From an uncultured Sulfolobales archaeon (GTDB lineage Archaea; Thermoproteota; Thermoprotei_A; Sulfolobales; NBVN01), in NCBI GenBank assembly GCA_938073905.1, contig CALJEN010000002.1, forward strand, positions 62,001 to 126,000: a stretch of 64,000 bases of DNA, in the 5' to 3' direction. Each line of letters begins with the position of its first letter. Position 1 is the first letter of the stretch. The notes below the pieces were generated by a model. That model saw only the letters and a list, made by a program, of their open reading frames with translations, made no database searches and had not been told where the DNA came from. Shown one piece after another: positions 57,138 to 64,000 of the stretch. The position numbers were made by a program, and so were the translations under genes.

Positions 57138-59420
57138 TCACGCGATAGGCTCCCCGTACCTCTCCTCGAGCGGCACTCGCTGCACGGTGGGTCTCAGGCT
57201 CAAGGTCTGCTCCAGAACGTAGAGGGCCCTCCTCCTCGAGAGGAGCCTGTTGTTGTTCCCACAGTAGGGGCTATAGACGCACCTCGGGCACCCATCGTAG
57301 CAATCGCATCCCCTGAGCACCGAGAGAGCGACCCCGACGGCTCTCTCGAACCTAGAGTAGAGGAGCTTGGCCAGCCCGCTGCCCCCCACGTCCGCGTCGT
57401 AGAAGACCATGTCTCCGCTCGGGTAGCTTATGCCACCAACGTCCCCCAGGCCGGCTCCGCAAACGACCCTGGAGGCGGACACTATCGCGTGCTCTACAGC
57501 GTGGTAGGCCCCCACCATCCCCTCGAACCCCAGCTCGTCGAACTCCCCGAACTTGGCCAGGGCGGCCCTGGTCGGGTACCTGTAGACCAGGGGCTCGCCG
57601 TAGCGGACGGACTCGATGAAGGTGCCGGAGTAGACTTCCCTGACGACGTAGCCCTCGACCCTGACCTCGAGCTCCACGTGGGCGTAGGACAGGGGGACGC
57701 CGAGCTCGGACTCCCTCTCACCCAGGATCTCGTAGTCCGCTACGTCGACGGTGTACAGGGGCCTTGTGTAGCTCTCGAGAACGTCGCCGGCGCTCTCCAG
57801 GTAGGCCCTCAGCCCGCTCAGGTCTAGCTCGACCGTCCTGTAGGGCTTGCCGAGGTAGAAGTAGACGGACCCCGGGTACAGCTCTAGGAGCGCCCTGGGC
57901 AGCTCCCTCTCGCCGATCTCCCTGCCCGTCTTCGAGTCCACGAGCCTGACCAGGGGCCCCGGAGACCTTATCCCCTCGCGCAGCGCCAGGTAGCTCCTGG
58001 CCTCGGCGAACCGCGGGACCACGAAACCCCTCCTGTCGACCCTCACCAGGTCCCTAGACGCGAGGTCTCCCAGGACCGACCTCCAGGCCCCCGGGAGGTC
58101 TCCCTCGAGTGCTCTGCCGCGCTGGAGGAGGAACGCCACCAGGTGCGTCTTCGCCACCTCCTCGTTCCCCGGCTCTATGACGCTCGGCGGCACCTCCTGC
58201 TCGAAGAACCTCTCGGGGTTGAGGGCGTAGTATGCGTCGACGGGGTCTTCTCCGAGGACCGTGAAGACGTAGCCCCTCCTCCTGCGCCCGGCTCTACCGG
58301 CCCTCTGGAGGTACTTCGTGTAGGAGGGAGGGGGTGCCACCAGGACGACAGCGTCGAGGCTCCCTATGTCTATCCCGAGCTCTAGTGTCGGGGTGGAGAC
58401 GACCCCCTTGATCCTGCCGTCCCTTAGGTCGCTCTCGACCCTCCTCCTGTACTCCGCCGGTATCCCAGCTCTGTGCACCGCGACCTCGAGCCCGTGCTGG
58501 GTGCGCAGAACGTTCGTGACCAGCTCGGCCATCTGCTGACTGTCTAGGAAGACTACGAATCTGAGGCCCCTCTCCGCCAGGAAGCCCGCTAGGAACGTGG
58601 CCACCGTCAGCCTGCTCATGTGCCCAGCCGAGACGAGAGCGTGCACGGCCGTCCCCCTCCTCATAGCTGCTCCCCTGACCTCGACGAAGCCCTCGCCGAA
58701 GAGGGACTCCGCGAACTCTTTCGGGTTGCCTATCGTGGCCGAGGAGGCGACTACCTGCGGGGGAGAGCCCCTGGTCTTTCTCATCCTGTGGAACAGGTGG
58801 TGGACGTGTGAGCCCAGGACTCCCTCGTACACGTGGAGCTCGTCGAAGACCACGGTCTCTGCCGTGGCCACGAACCTCCTTACGTGGGGGCTGTAGACCA
58901 GCCCCACGTGGACCATGTCGGGGTTAGTGATGACGAAGGGGGTGGGGCTGGAGGCTATGCGGGACCTGAGACTTCTCGGCGTGTCGCCGTCGTAGACGCT
59001 GACCCCCACTGACCCGAACACCTCGTACTCCGAGAAGCGGGCGAGCTGGTCTCTGGCCAGAGCCTTCGTCGGGTAGAGTATCAGGGCCCTCGGGTTTTCT
59101 CCCCTCTCCTCGACGACCCTCTTCACGAGGGGCAGGAAGAAGGCCTCCGTCTTCCCAGTCCCAGTCCCCGCGGAGATGACGACGTTGCGCCCGTCCAGGA
59201 CGTGCCTGAAGGCCTCGTGCTGGAACCTGTAGAGCCTCCGGATCCCCCTCTTGAGGAGGGCCCTCTCGATGACCTCGGGCAGACCTAGGTCTCGCACGTC
59301 CGGCCCGGGCTCCGGCTCCCCGTACTCCTCGACCCTCTCGTAGACCACCCTGGCCTCGGCATCCCAGTACTTCGCCCTGAGGGCCTCGTCCAGCTCCTCT
59401 ACCAGCTGGTCTTCGGGCAA
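57138..59420 (-). CDS. MrfA/Hrq1-like DEAD/H-box helicase with C-terminal cysteine cluster
   Basis: SF2 helicase with the DUF1998-type C-terminal module, as in the bacterial repair helicase MrfA. 760 residues. Q-like RFQHEAF, Walker A ISAGTGTGKTEAFF (GTGTGKT at about 85-91), TNPDMVH, Walker B VVFDELHVYEG, SATIGNP, VSTPTLELGIDIGSLDAVV and QRAGRAGRR. The C-terminus has C-D-C-Y-D-G-C-P-R-C and a last Cys at about 720, a metal-binding cluster. Likely unwinds damaged DNA. TTG start; a TATA box lies 35-43 bases upstream. It ends 44 bases after the convergent pxpC. Confidence 0.88.
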   Translation of the reverse strand: MPEDQLVEELDEALRAKYWDAEARVVYERVEEYGEPEPGPDVRDLGLPEVIERALLKRGIRRLYRFQHEAFRHVLDGRNVVISAGTGTGKTEAFFLPLVKRVVEERGENPRALILYPTKALARDQLARFSEYEVFGSVGVSVYDGDTPRSLRSRIASSPTPFVITNPDMVHVGLVYSPHVRRFVATAETVVFDELHVYEGVLGSHVHHLFHRMRKTRGSPPQVVASSATIGNPKEFAESLFGEGFVEVRGAAMRRGTAVHALVSAGHMSRLTVATFLAGFLAERGLRFVVFLDSQQMAELVTNVLRTQHGLEVAVHRAGIPAEYRRRVESDLRDGRIKGVVSTPTLELGIDIGSLDAVVLVAPPPSYTKYLQRAGRAGRRRRGYVFTVLGEDPVDAYYALNPERFFEQEVPPSVIEPGNEEVAKTHLVAFLLQRGRALEGDLPGAWRSVLGDLASRDLVRVDRRGFVVPRFAEARSYLALREGIRSPGPLVRLVDSKTGREIGERELPRALLELYPGSVYFYLGKPYRTVELDLSGLRAYLESAGDVLESYTRPLYTVDVADYEILGERESELGVPLSYAHVELEVRVEGYVVREVYSGTFIESVRYGEPLVYRYPTRAALAKFGEFDELGFEGMVGAYHAVEHAIVSASRVVCGAGLGDVGGISYPSGDMVFYDADVGGSGLAKLLYSRFERAVGVALSVLRGCDCYDGCPRCVYSPYCGNNNRLLSRRRALYVLEQTLSLRPTVQRVPLEERYGEPIA

Positions 59421-59454
59421 ACCCTCTATCCTAACTCACCTAGTGGAACCGCAG

Positions 59455-59463
59455 ACTATATTC
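59455..59463 (-). promoter_or_regulatory. TATA box for the MrfA-like helicase
   Basis: GAATATAGT on the minus strand, expected transcript start near 59433, about 13 bases before the TTG start. Confidence 0.5.
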
Positions 59464-59535
59464 TCGCGGGGGCTCCACCTCGCGGAGAAGCGGTCGGCCG
59501 CCCGGTGCTCGGGAGCTCTGCCTCGCCGGTGGTCG

Positions 59536-60084
59536 CTACACCTTTTTCGGTCTCGCCTTGACCAGCCTCGTCCAGGGACCCCTCACCGCGCTAACCAGCA
59601 CCAGCACCGCCGTGAAGAGGAGCCCGGGCGCGAGCACCGCAGCAGCTAGGTTGAAGTGTCTGGAAAGAGCGTCCACGAGCTCCGGATCTAGAACGGACGT
59701 CACCACCAGGGGCACCGCTCCGAATAGGAGGACGAAGGAGAGCCCCGCCGCTAGAGCGGAGACGGCCTCTCCCCAGCCCAGCCTGATCCCCAGCACTCCC
59801 TTGACCATACCGAAGAGGGCTCCGAGGAGGGCGTACTGGACAGCGTAGAGGACGGGTGCCGCGGGAACCAGGGCCTCCACGATCCTCCTGACTCTCTCGA
59901 CAGCCTCCTCGAGAACCTCGGGCGGTGGAGGAGGTTCGGGCACCCTCTGCCTGAGCAGCTCCTCTACCAGCTCGCCGAGCTGGGCGGGCCCGAGCAGTGC
60001 GAGCAGAAGCCCGGCGGTGACTCCGGTGACGAGCCCCGCGAGGGCTCCCAGCAGGACGTGCTTCTCGTACCCGCGGTCGCTCAC
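59536..60084 (-). CDS. Unknown membrane protein, four helices
   Basis: 182 residues, not recognised. Hydrophobic helices near 11-31, 78-100, 105-125 and 143-165. Between the first two lies a charged region with a Pro run (PEPPPPPEVLEEAVERVRRIVEAL) likely helical and outside the membrane. Shares a promoter region with the divergent YhfC-like gene, so the pair may be co-regulated. Confidence 0.65.
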   Translation of the reverse strand: MSDRGYEKHVLLGALAGLVTGVTAGLLLALLGPAQLGELVEELLRQRVPEPPPPPEVLEEAVERVRRIVEALVPAAPVLYAVQYALLGALFGMVKGVLGIRLGWGEAVSALAAGLSFVLLFGAVPLVVTSVLDPELVDALSRHFNLAAAVLAPGLLFTAVLVLVSAVRGPWTRLVKARPKKV

Positions 60085-60113
60085 AGGGTCGCCCCGGGAG
60101 TTGGTCTGTCCCC

Positions 60114-60123
60114 TATTATTAAT
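60114..60123. promoter_or_regulatory. Bidirectional TATA element between two membrane protein genes
   Basis: TATTATTAAT, about 30 bases from both the minus-strand start (60084) and the plus-strand start (60157). Confidence 0.45.
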
Positions 60124-60156
60124 CTTTGACCGCCTCAGTCTCGGGAGACCGGGAAG

Positions 60157-60795
60157 GTGTCAATCCATGTCATCCCTATAGCTGTCTCGCTGGCTCCCGG
60201 CCTCGCAGTCCTGGTGAGGACTGCCGGCAGGAGCCGCGGGGCCTGGGTGGCCGCGATGCTGGGAGGAGGAGGGTGGCTGGTGGCGCTGGCCCTGAGGATG
60301 CCCCTGCTGATGTCCGTCAGACTTCAGTGGGTCGCCTACGCGGTCTTCGCCTCCGTCGCTGCCGGGCTCTTCGAGGAGGTCACCAGGGCCTTGATGCTCA
60401 GAGCGGGCTTCGCGAGGGAGGAGCTGCCGAGGAGACCCATCGCTCTCGGTCTGGGCTGGGGCCTCGCCGAGGCTCTGATCGTCTACGCTCTGCCGGTGGG
60501 GCTCTACGCCGGGGCGCTGGGCTACGGGTGGATCGACCTGATGCCGGGAGCCCTGGAGAGGAACGCGGCTATAGCCGTGCACCTCTCGCTGACCCTGCTC
60601 CTCAGCGAGAACCCCCGGAGCCTCGGGCTGCTGGCTGCCGCGGTCGCCCTGCACTCGGCGGTGAACCTGGCCGCCGTAGCGTCCCTGCGCCTGCTGGAGA
60701 ACGTATGGCTCGTGGAGCTGGTCATAGCGGTCATTGCCATAGCCCTGCTCGCGACGATAGCCGTACCTCGCGCTCGACGCCTGGCTTCATGCTAG
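60157..60795 (+). CDS. YhfC-like intramembrane glutamic protease/CAAX-protease relative
   Basis: 212-residue protein with about seven membrane helices. The arrangement FEEVTRALMLR (Glu-Glu then Arg), LGLGWGLAEALIVY (second Glu), and His residues in AVHLSLTLLL and ALHSAVN matches the YhfC/CAAX-protease superfamily, where these residues form the active site in the membrane. Substrate unknown. GTG start. The opposite-strand neighbour is a Pro-rich membrane protein. Confidence 0.7.
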   Translation: MSIHVIPIAVSLAPGLAVLVRTAGRSRGAWVAAMLGGGGWLVALALRMPLLMSVRLQWVAYAVFASVAAGLFEEVTRALMLRAGFAREELPRRPIALGLGWGLAEALIVYALPVGLYAGALGYGWIDLMPGALERNAAIAVHLSLTLLLSENPRSLGLLAAAVALHSAVNLAAVASLRLLENVWLVELVIAVIAIALLATIAVPRARRLASC

Positions 60796-60889
60796 CAGCG
60801 CGAACGCCGCGGACTGTGTCCTCACCCCCGGCTCCGCACGGCCGAAGCACCGCTCACCCGGCCCTAGACCGCCCGGGTCGGCTCGGAAA

Positions 60890-60898
60890 ACCTTATTT
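60890..60898 (+). promoter_or_regulatory. TATA box for the YbjQ-family gene
   Basis: ACCTTATTT; expected transcript start near 60920, about 11 bases before the GTG start. Confidence 0.45.
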
Positions 60899-60930
60899 GG
60901 GGGGAGACCGAGAGGCGGATCGGGGATACC

Positions 60931-61263
60931 GTGAGCCAGGAGTTCGTGGTCTCGACCCTAGAGCACGTGCCCGGCTACAAGGTCAAGAAGGTGCTGGGCC
61001 TCGTCAGCGGGAGTGTCGTCAGAGCGAGGAACATAGGCAGGGACATCATCGCGTCGCTGAGGAACATAGCCGGGGGAGAGATCGTCGAGTACACGGAGCT
61101 CCTGGCCGACGCCAGGAACGAGGCCATCCAGAGGATGATCGAGAACGCGATATCCATGGGAGCGAACGGGGTAATAGGGGTCAGGCTGAGCACCTCGAGC
61201 ATCATGAGCGGGGCGGCCGAGGTCGTAGCGTACGGGACCGCGGTCGTGCTGGAGAGGGAGTGA
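60931..61263 (+). CDS. YbjQ/UPF0145 family protein
   Basis: 110 residues, pentameric dodecin-like family of unknown function sometimes annotated as heavy-metal binding. VSTLEHVPGYKVKKVLGLVSGSVVRARNIGRDIIASLRNIAGGEIVEYTELLADARNEAIQRM and the closing GANGVIGVRL...VVAYGTAVVL are the full conserved pattern. Convergent with the DtxR-type regulator. Confidence 0.88.
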   Translation: MSQEFVVSTLEHVPGYKVKKVLGLVSGSVVRARNIGRDIIASLRNIAGGEIVEYTELLADARNEAIQRMIENAISMGANGVIGVRLSTSSIMSGAAEVVAYGTAVVLERE

Positions 61264-61367
61264 GCACTGCGGTAGACCACTGTCCGCCGCTACTGCGCCT
61301 CCCCCGACCGGCGCTCCCGAGACCGCACCGGGTCTCGCGGGAGGAGCCCTGCGAGCTAGAGCGGTGG

Positions 61368-62015
61368 CTACTCTACGCGCCTAGCCAGCACCGTCGCAGC
61401 CGTCCTGAGGTCGAGCTTTCTCACCTCGCTCCCGACCCTCACGTAGATGGCCCTGCCCCTCCTGCCCACGATCTCGACCCTGGCTCCGCGGACTAGCCCC
61501 GCCTCCAGGCACCTCCTCATGTAGGTGACCAGCTCCCCCCTGTAGCCCACCACCTCCACTACGTCTCCGACCCCGAACTCCGTGAGGGACGTCCCCCTGG
61601 GGGAGAGACCTTCCCCGGGTATCGGGTTCCCGTGGGGGCACTCCTTGGGGGCACCCACGTGCCTGTAGATGGACTCGACTATGGCCTGGGGCAGGTGCTC
61701 CATGTAGTGGGCGTACTCGTGAGCCTCCAGGGGACCGAACCCGAGCGTGGACAGGAAGACCTCGCAGATCCTGTGCTTCCTCACGAGGGGCCTTATCGCC
61801 GCTGCCCCCGCCTCGCTCAGCCTGAACCCCCTGAACCTCGTCCACACGACGTAGCCCTCGGACGCTAGCCTCCTCAAGACCTTGCTAACGGTGGCCGGCC
61901 TCACCCCGAGCTCCCTGGAGATATCGGTCGTCCTGGCGACGCCGAAGACCTCCTCCAGCCTGTAGATCGTCGCGAGGTAGTCGTCGACGGCCGTCCTCCT
62001 GGGAGACCCGCCCAT
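61368..62015 (-). CDS. DtxR/MntR-family metal-dependent transcriptional regulator
   Basis: Represses metal-uptake or storage genes when Fe or Mn is bound. 215 residues: winged helix (about 8-70; DYLATIYRLEE, TTDISRELGVRPATVSKVLRRLASEGYV), dimerisation and metal-binding domain (71-140; RKHRICEVFLSTLGF, EAHEYAHYMEHLPQAIVESIYRHVGAPKECPHGNPIP, with His, Glu and Cys ligands), and a FeoA/SH3-like C-terminal domain. ATG start; TATA-like GTAATTAACC at 62041-62050. Possible targets here include the ZIP transporter, but no shared site was found. Confidence 0.9.
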   Translation of the reverse strand: MGGSPRRTAVDDYLATIYRLEEVFGVARTTDISRELGVRPATVSKVLRRLASEGYVVWTRFRGFRLSEAGAAAIRPLVRKHRICEVFLSTLGFGPLEAHEYAHYMEHLPQAIVESIYRHVGAPKECPHGNPIPGEGLSPRGTSLTEFGVGDVVEVVGYRGELVTYMRRCLEAGLVRGARVEIVGRRGRAIYVRVGSEVRKLDLRTAATVLARRVE

Positions 62016-62040
62016 CTCTCCCCGCAGGATGGCGGTCGGG

Positions 62041-62050
62041 GGTTAATTAC
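62041..62050 (-). promoter_or_regulatory. TATA box for the DtxR-family regulator
   Basis: GTAATTAACC on the minus strand, about 26-35 bases before the ATG. Confidence 0.5.
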
Positions 62051-62130
62051 CTTGCGCGACGCTGTCGGTGTTCGAGATATTTCCGGTGCCCTACATATCT
62101 CCCCTGCGGCCTGTGGAGGGTGGGAGCGGC

Positions 62131-63354
62131 GTGAGGTCCCTGGGCATAGACCCCGGCTCGAAGTCCATAGACCTGTGCGGGCTCTGCGACGGGGAGGTGT
62201 GCTTCGAGGAGGTCGTGGACACTCTGGAGGCCGCGCGGTCTCCCGAGAGAGTCCTGGAGGCCATCGAGAGAGCGGGAGAGGTCGACGTGGTCGCGGCTCC
62301 CTCGGGCTACGGTCTCGAGGTCACCAGGCTGAGCGACGTCCCCCCGGAAGTCTTCGAGGACTTCTACTACACGTTCGTCCTCGCCGCGACGAGGGAGGAG
62401 ATCGAGAGGGCCGCGTCCAGGGGGATCGCGGGAGCCGGCATCTACTACGCCATGGCGAAGATAGCTGCGGAGATGCGGAGGAGGGGGCTCCCGGCCGTAC
62501 TAATACCCGGAGTCGTGAACCTGCCCACGGTCCCCGTCTCGAGGAAGCTGAACAGAGTCGACATGGGAACGGCGGACAAGCTCGCGGTGGCGGCGCTCGG
62601 CGTGCACGAGGTCTCCGAGGAGCACGGGATCCCCTACGACAGGGTGGACTACGTCCACGTAGAGATGGGCTTCGGCTACAGCGCCGTGATGGCCGTCAGG
62701 GGCGGGAGGGTCGTCGACGGGATCGGCGGCACGACGATGCCGGGGCCGGCTTTCCTCACCTCCGGAGCCCTCGACCTGGAGACCGTCCAGGCGGTCTCGA
62801 GCTTCGAAAAGTCGGACGTGTTCACCAGCGGGTGCGCGGGCTTCACCGGGAAGGGGAGCCCGGAGGAGTGGATAGAGAGCGCCGAGGGAGACCCCGAGTC
62901 CCGAGCGTGCTTCGAGGCCATGGTCGAGGGGGTGGTCCGGGCAGTCTACTCGATGCTCTACCACGTCCGCAGACCCCTCGAGGTCTTGCTCTCGGGGAGG
63001 CTCGCCAGGCACCCGAAGGTCTTCAAGACCCTCGAGGAGGTGCTCGGAGGCGTCGCGCCGGTCAGGCTCATGCGCGGGCTCGGGGCCGGGCGCGTCAAGG
63101 AGACGGCCCAGGGCTACGCGGTCGTAGCGAGCGGTCTGGCCGGCGGACCCTTCCGGGAGCTCGTGAAGCACATGGGGATAGACTCGGCCAGGGGGAGCTC
63201 CCTCGACTACATAGTGCTCCCGCGCTTCTTCGAGTCCCCCCTCGGCCGCAAGTACCTGGAGCTCCGGGGACTCCTCAGGTCTCCGGCTCTAAACGTCGAG
63301 TGGTGGAGGAGAGCCGGAGCCCGGGGGACTCCGGGGCCTCTCCCGGGAGCCTAG
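62131..63354 (+). CDS. DUF1464 family protein (ASKHA-like kinase fold)
   Basis: 407 residues. SLGIDPGSKSIDLCGL at the N-terminus is a phosphate-binding loop of the sugar kinase/Hsp70/actin fold; VDYVHVEMGFGYSAVMAVRGGRVVDGIGGTTMPGP and VLLSGRLARHP are the second nucleotide-binding elements. The family is archaeal and annotated as butyrate kinase-related, but the substrate is unknown. GTG 62131 puts the loop at the usual place and follows GGAGGGTGGGAG; the frame extends back to 62068. A possible TATA, ACATATCT, lies at 62093-62100. The 3' end overlaps the convergent peptidase gene by 4 bases. Confidence 0.82.
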   Translation: MRSLGIDPGSKSIDLCGLCDGEVCFEEVVDTLEAARSPERVLEAIERAGEVDVVAAPSGYGLEVTRLSDVPPEVFEDFYYTFVLAATREEIERAASRGIAGAGIYYAMAKIAAEMRRRGLPAVLIPGVVNLPTVPVSRKLNRVDMGTADKLAVAALGVHEVSEEHGIPYDRVDYVHVEMGFGYSAVMAVRGGRVVDGIGGTTMPGPAFLTSGALDLETVQAVSSFEKSDVFTSGCAGFTGKGSPEEWIESAEGDPESRACFEAMVEGVVRAVYSMLYHVRRPLEVLLSGRLARHPKVFKTLEEVLGGVAPVRLMRGLGAGRVKETAQGYAVVASGLAGGPFRELVKHMGIDSARGSSLDYIVLPRFFESPLGRKYLELRGLLRSPALNVEWWRRAGARGTPGPLPGA

Positions 63355-64000
63355 GCTTCCCCGAGCTCCCGAGAGGTGGCCGTCTTCAGGAGCAGTACGG
63401 CCGTGTAGAGAGTCAGCTTGGGTATGGTGTCCACGGTGACGTACTCGTTCGGCGCGTGGGCCCTGCCGCCGTGTCCGGGCCCCGTGGCCACCATCGGCAG
63501 CCCCAGCACCCTGGTGAAGAGGTAGGAGGGAGCGGAGCCGGGCGTCATGGGGACTACGTAGGGTCTCATCCCCATCTCCGAGTAGGCCTCGACGGCCAGC
63601 CTGACGACCGGGTGCCTCGGGCTCGTCTTGCTCCACGTGTAGGAGTCGTAGACCCTCACCTCCACGAGCTCCTCCACTCCCAGTCTCCTCAGCACCTCGC
63701 CGAGGTAGGCCATCACGTCCTCGGGCTCTATGTTCGGGACGAGCCTGAAGTCCAGCCTCATGACGGCCTCCGCCGGGGTTATGGTCTTGGTCCCCGGACC
63801 CACGTACCCGGAGTGGAACCCGTCTATGTTCACCGAGGGCCTGAAGAACACCCTCAGGTACCACTCCCTCCCGGTCGCGAGGGTCCTGTAGATGCCGTAC
63901 TCCTCGACGGTCCTCTCGATCGGGCAGGCCTCGGCTACGTCGTCCAGGTACTCCAGGTCCTCCTCGGTCGGCGTGACGGCCTTGGCCTCCAGCCAGCCGA
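63351..64000 (-). CDS. M20-family metallopeptidase, C-terminal part (5' end outside window)
   Basis: Zinc aminoacylase/deacetylase or dipeptidase (ArgE/DapE/carboxypeptidase G2-like). At least 216 residues are in the window; the frame stays open to the edge. It contains the lid/dimerisation domain (NIDGFHSGYVGPGTKTITPAEAVMRLDFRLVPN) and the final catalytic segment with the last zinc-ligand His in GPGHGGRAHAPNEYV. The segment before the in-frame GTG at 63851 (about 50 residues, IERTVEEYGIYRTLATGREWYLR) reads as good protein, so this is not a short gene. The first metal ligands lie beyond the window. Confidence 0.88.
   Translation of the reverse strand, partial: GWLEAKAVTPTEEDLEYLDDVAEACPIERTVEEYGIYRTLATGREWYLRVFFRPSVNIDGFHSGYVGPGTKTITPAEAVMRLDFRLVPNIEPEDVMAYLGEVLRRLGVEELVEVRVYDSYTWSKTSPRHPVVRLAVEAYSEMGMRPYVVPMTPGSAPSYLFTRVLGLPMVATGPGHGGRAHAPNEYVTVDTIPKLTLYTAVLLLKTATSRELGEA

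Noticed and set aside
1..64000. Defence system, CRISPR array, transposon or provirus
   Set aside because: No direct-repeat array, cas, toxin-antitoxin, restriction, transposase or integrase genes were recognised; the MrfA-like helicase stands alone and fits DNA repair better than defence.

Overview
This window reads as a gene-dense, GC-rich segment of an archaeal chromosome, most likely a (hyper)thermophilic member of Thermoproteota (crenarchaeote-like). The archaeal assignment is secure: there are ribosomal proteins L14e, S24e and S27ae, the KEOPS pair Kae1/Bud32, Gar1, TFB, an XPB-type helicase, a split-type GMP synthase, a form III RuBisCO set, and AT-rich TATA elements placed just upstream of near-leaderless start codons. 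A cbf5 gene interrupted by a short intron with a bulge-helix-bulge fold points to the crenarchaeal side. I found no rRNA, tRNA, CRISPR array, insertion sequence or prophage.

Layout. 1-3.6 kb: XPB helicase, an endonuclease IV-like protein, PRPP synthetase. 3.7-7.1 kb: ribose-1,5-bisphosphate isomerase, a paralog of it that has lost both catalytic residues, and divergently a form III RuBisCO, together the end of the archaeal nucleoside/AMP-to-3-phosphoglycerate route. 7.1-8.6 kb: L14e and intron-containing cbf5. 8.6-10.3 kb: two coupled PP-loop ATPases (Dph6-like and AsnB-like). 10.4-16 kb: a six-gene minus-strand operon for cobalamin nucleotide-loop assembly and corrinoid salvage (cobT, cbiS, cobY, cobD, cobS, cbiB), with a perfect 8-3-8 palindrome between its TATA box and start codon. 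16.3-19.9 kb: an MFS transporter and S24e-S27ae-kae1-bud32. 20.4-28.9 kb: a DegT-type aminotransferase, an unknown secreted protein, cis-prenyltransferase, gar1-tfb, and several small membrane or unknown proteins. 29-38 kb: lysA, a heterodimeric ABC exporter, thi4, a ZIP transporter, an archaeal GH84 hexosaminidase-like enzyme and a cysteine synthase family protein. 38-44.8 kb: a phosphoribosyltransferase, GMP synthase, a saccharopine dehydrogenase-like enzyme and an RbsA/RbsC/PfkB sugar or nucleoside operon. 44.8-52.4 kb: two tandem peptide-family ABC importers, each binding protein plus two permeases with no ATPases. 52.5-64 kb: Hsp20, a nitrilase-family amidase, 5-oxoprolinase pxpABC, an MrfA-like helicase, membrane proteins including a YhfC-like protease, a DtxR-family regulator, a DUF1464 protein and the 3' part of an M20 peptidase.

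Genes working together: (i) PfkB kinase, PRPP synthetase, R15P isomerase and RuBisCO fit ribose/nucleoside salvage to 3-phosphoglycerate; (ii) the corrinoid operon contains only late and salvage steps, so the cell probably takes up corrinoids; (iii) the two peptide-type importers, the amidase and 5-oxoprolinase suggest growth on peptides.

Most unusual points: the 20-nt cbf5 intron, whose removal restores the catalytic Asp; the catalytically dead R15P isomerase paralog beside the live one; a TFB with a degenerate zinc ribbon behind a cluster of GTATTAC motifs; the cob-operon and RuBisCO promoter palindromes; and a 28-nt hairpin with conserved flanks found at two intergenic sites 19 kb apart, one of them inside a candidate non-coding RNA. 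I did not find one coherent undescribed multi-gene system. Start codons below were often chosen from TATA position, overlaps and family N-termini; alternatives are stated.
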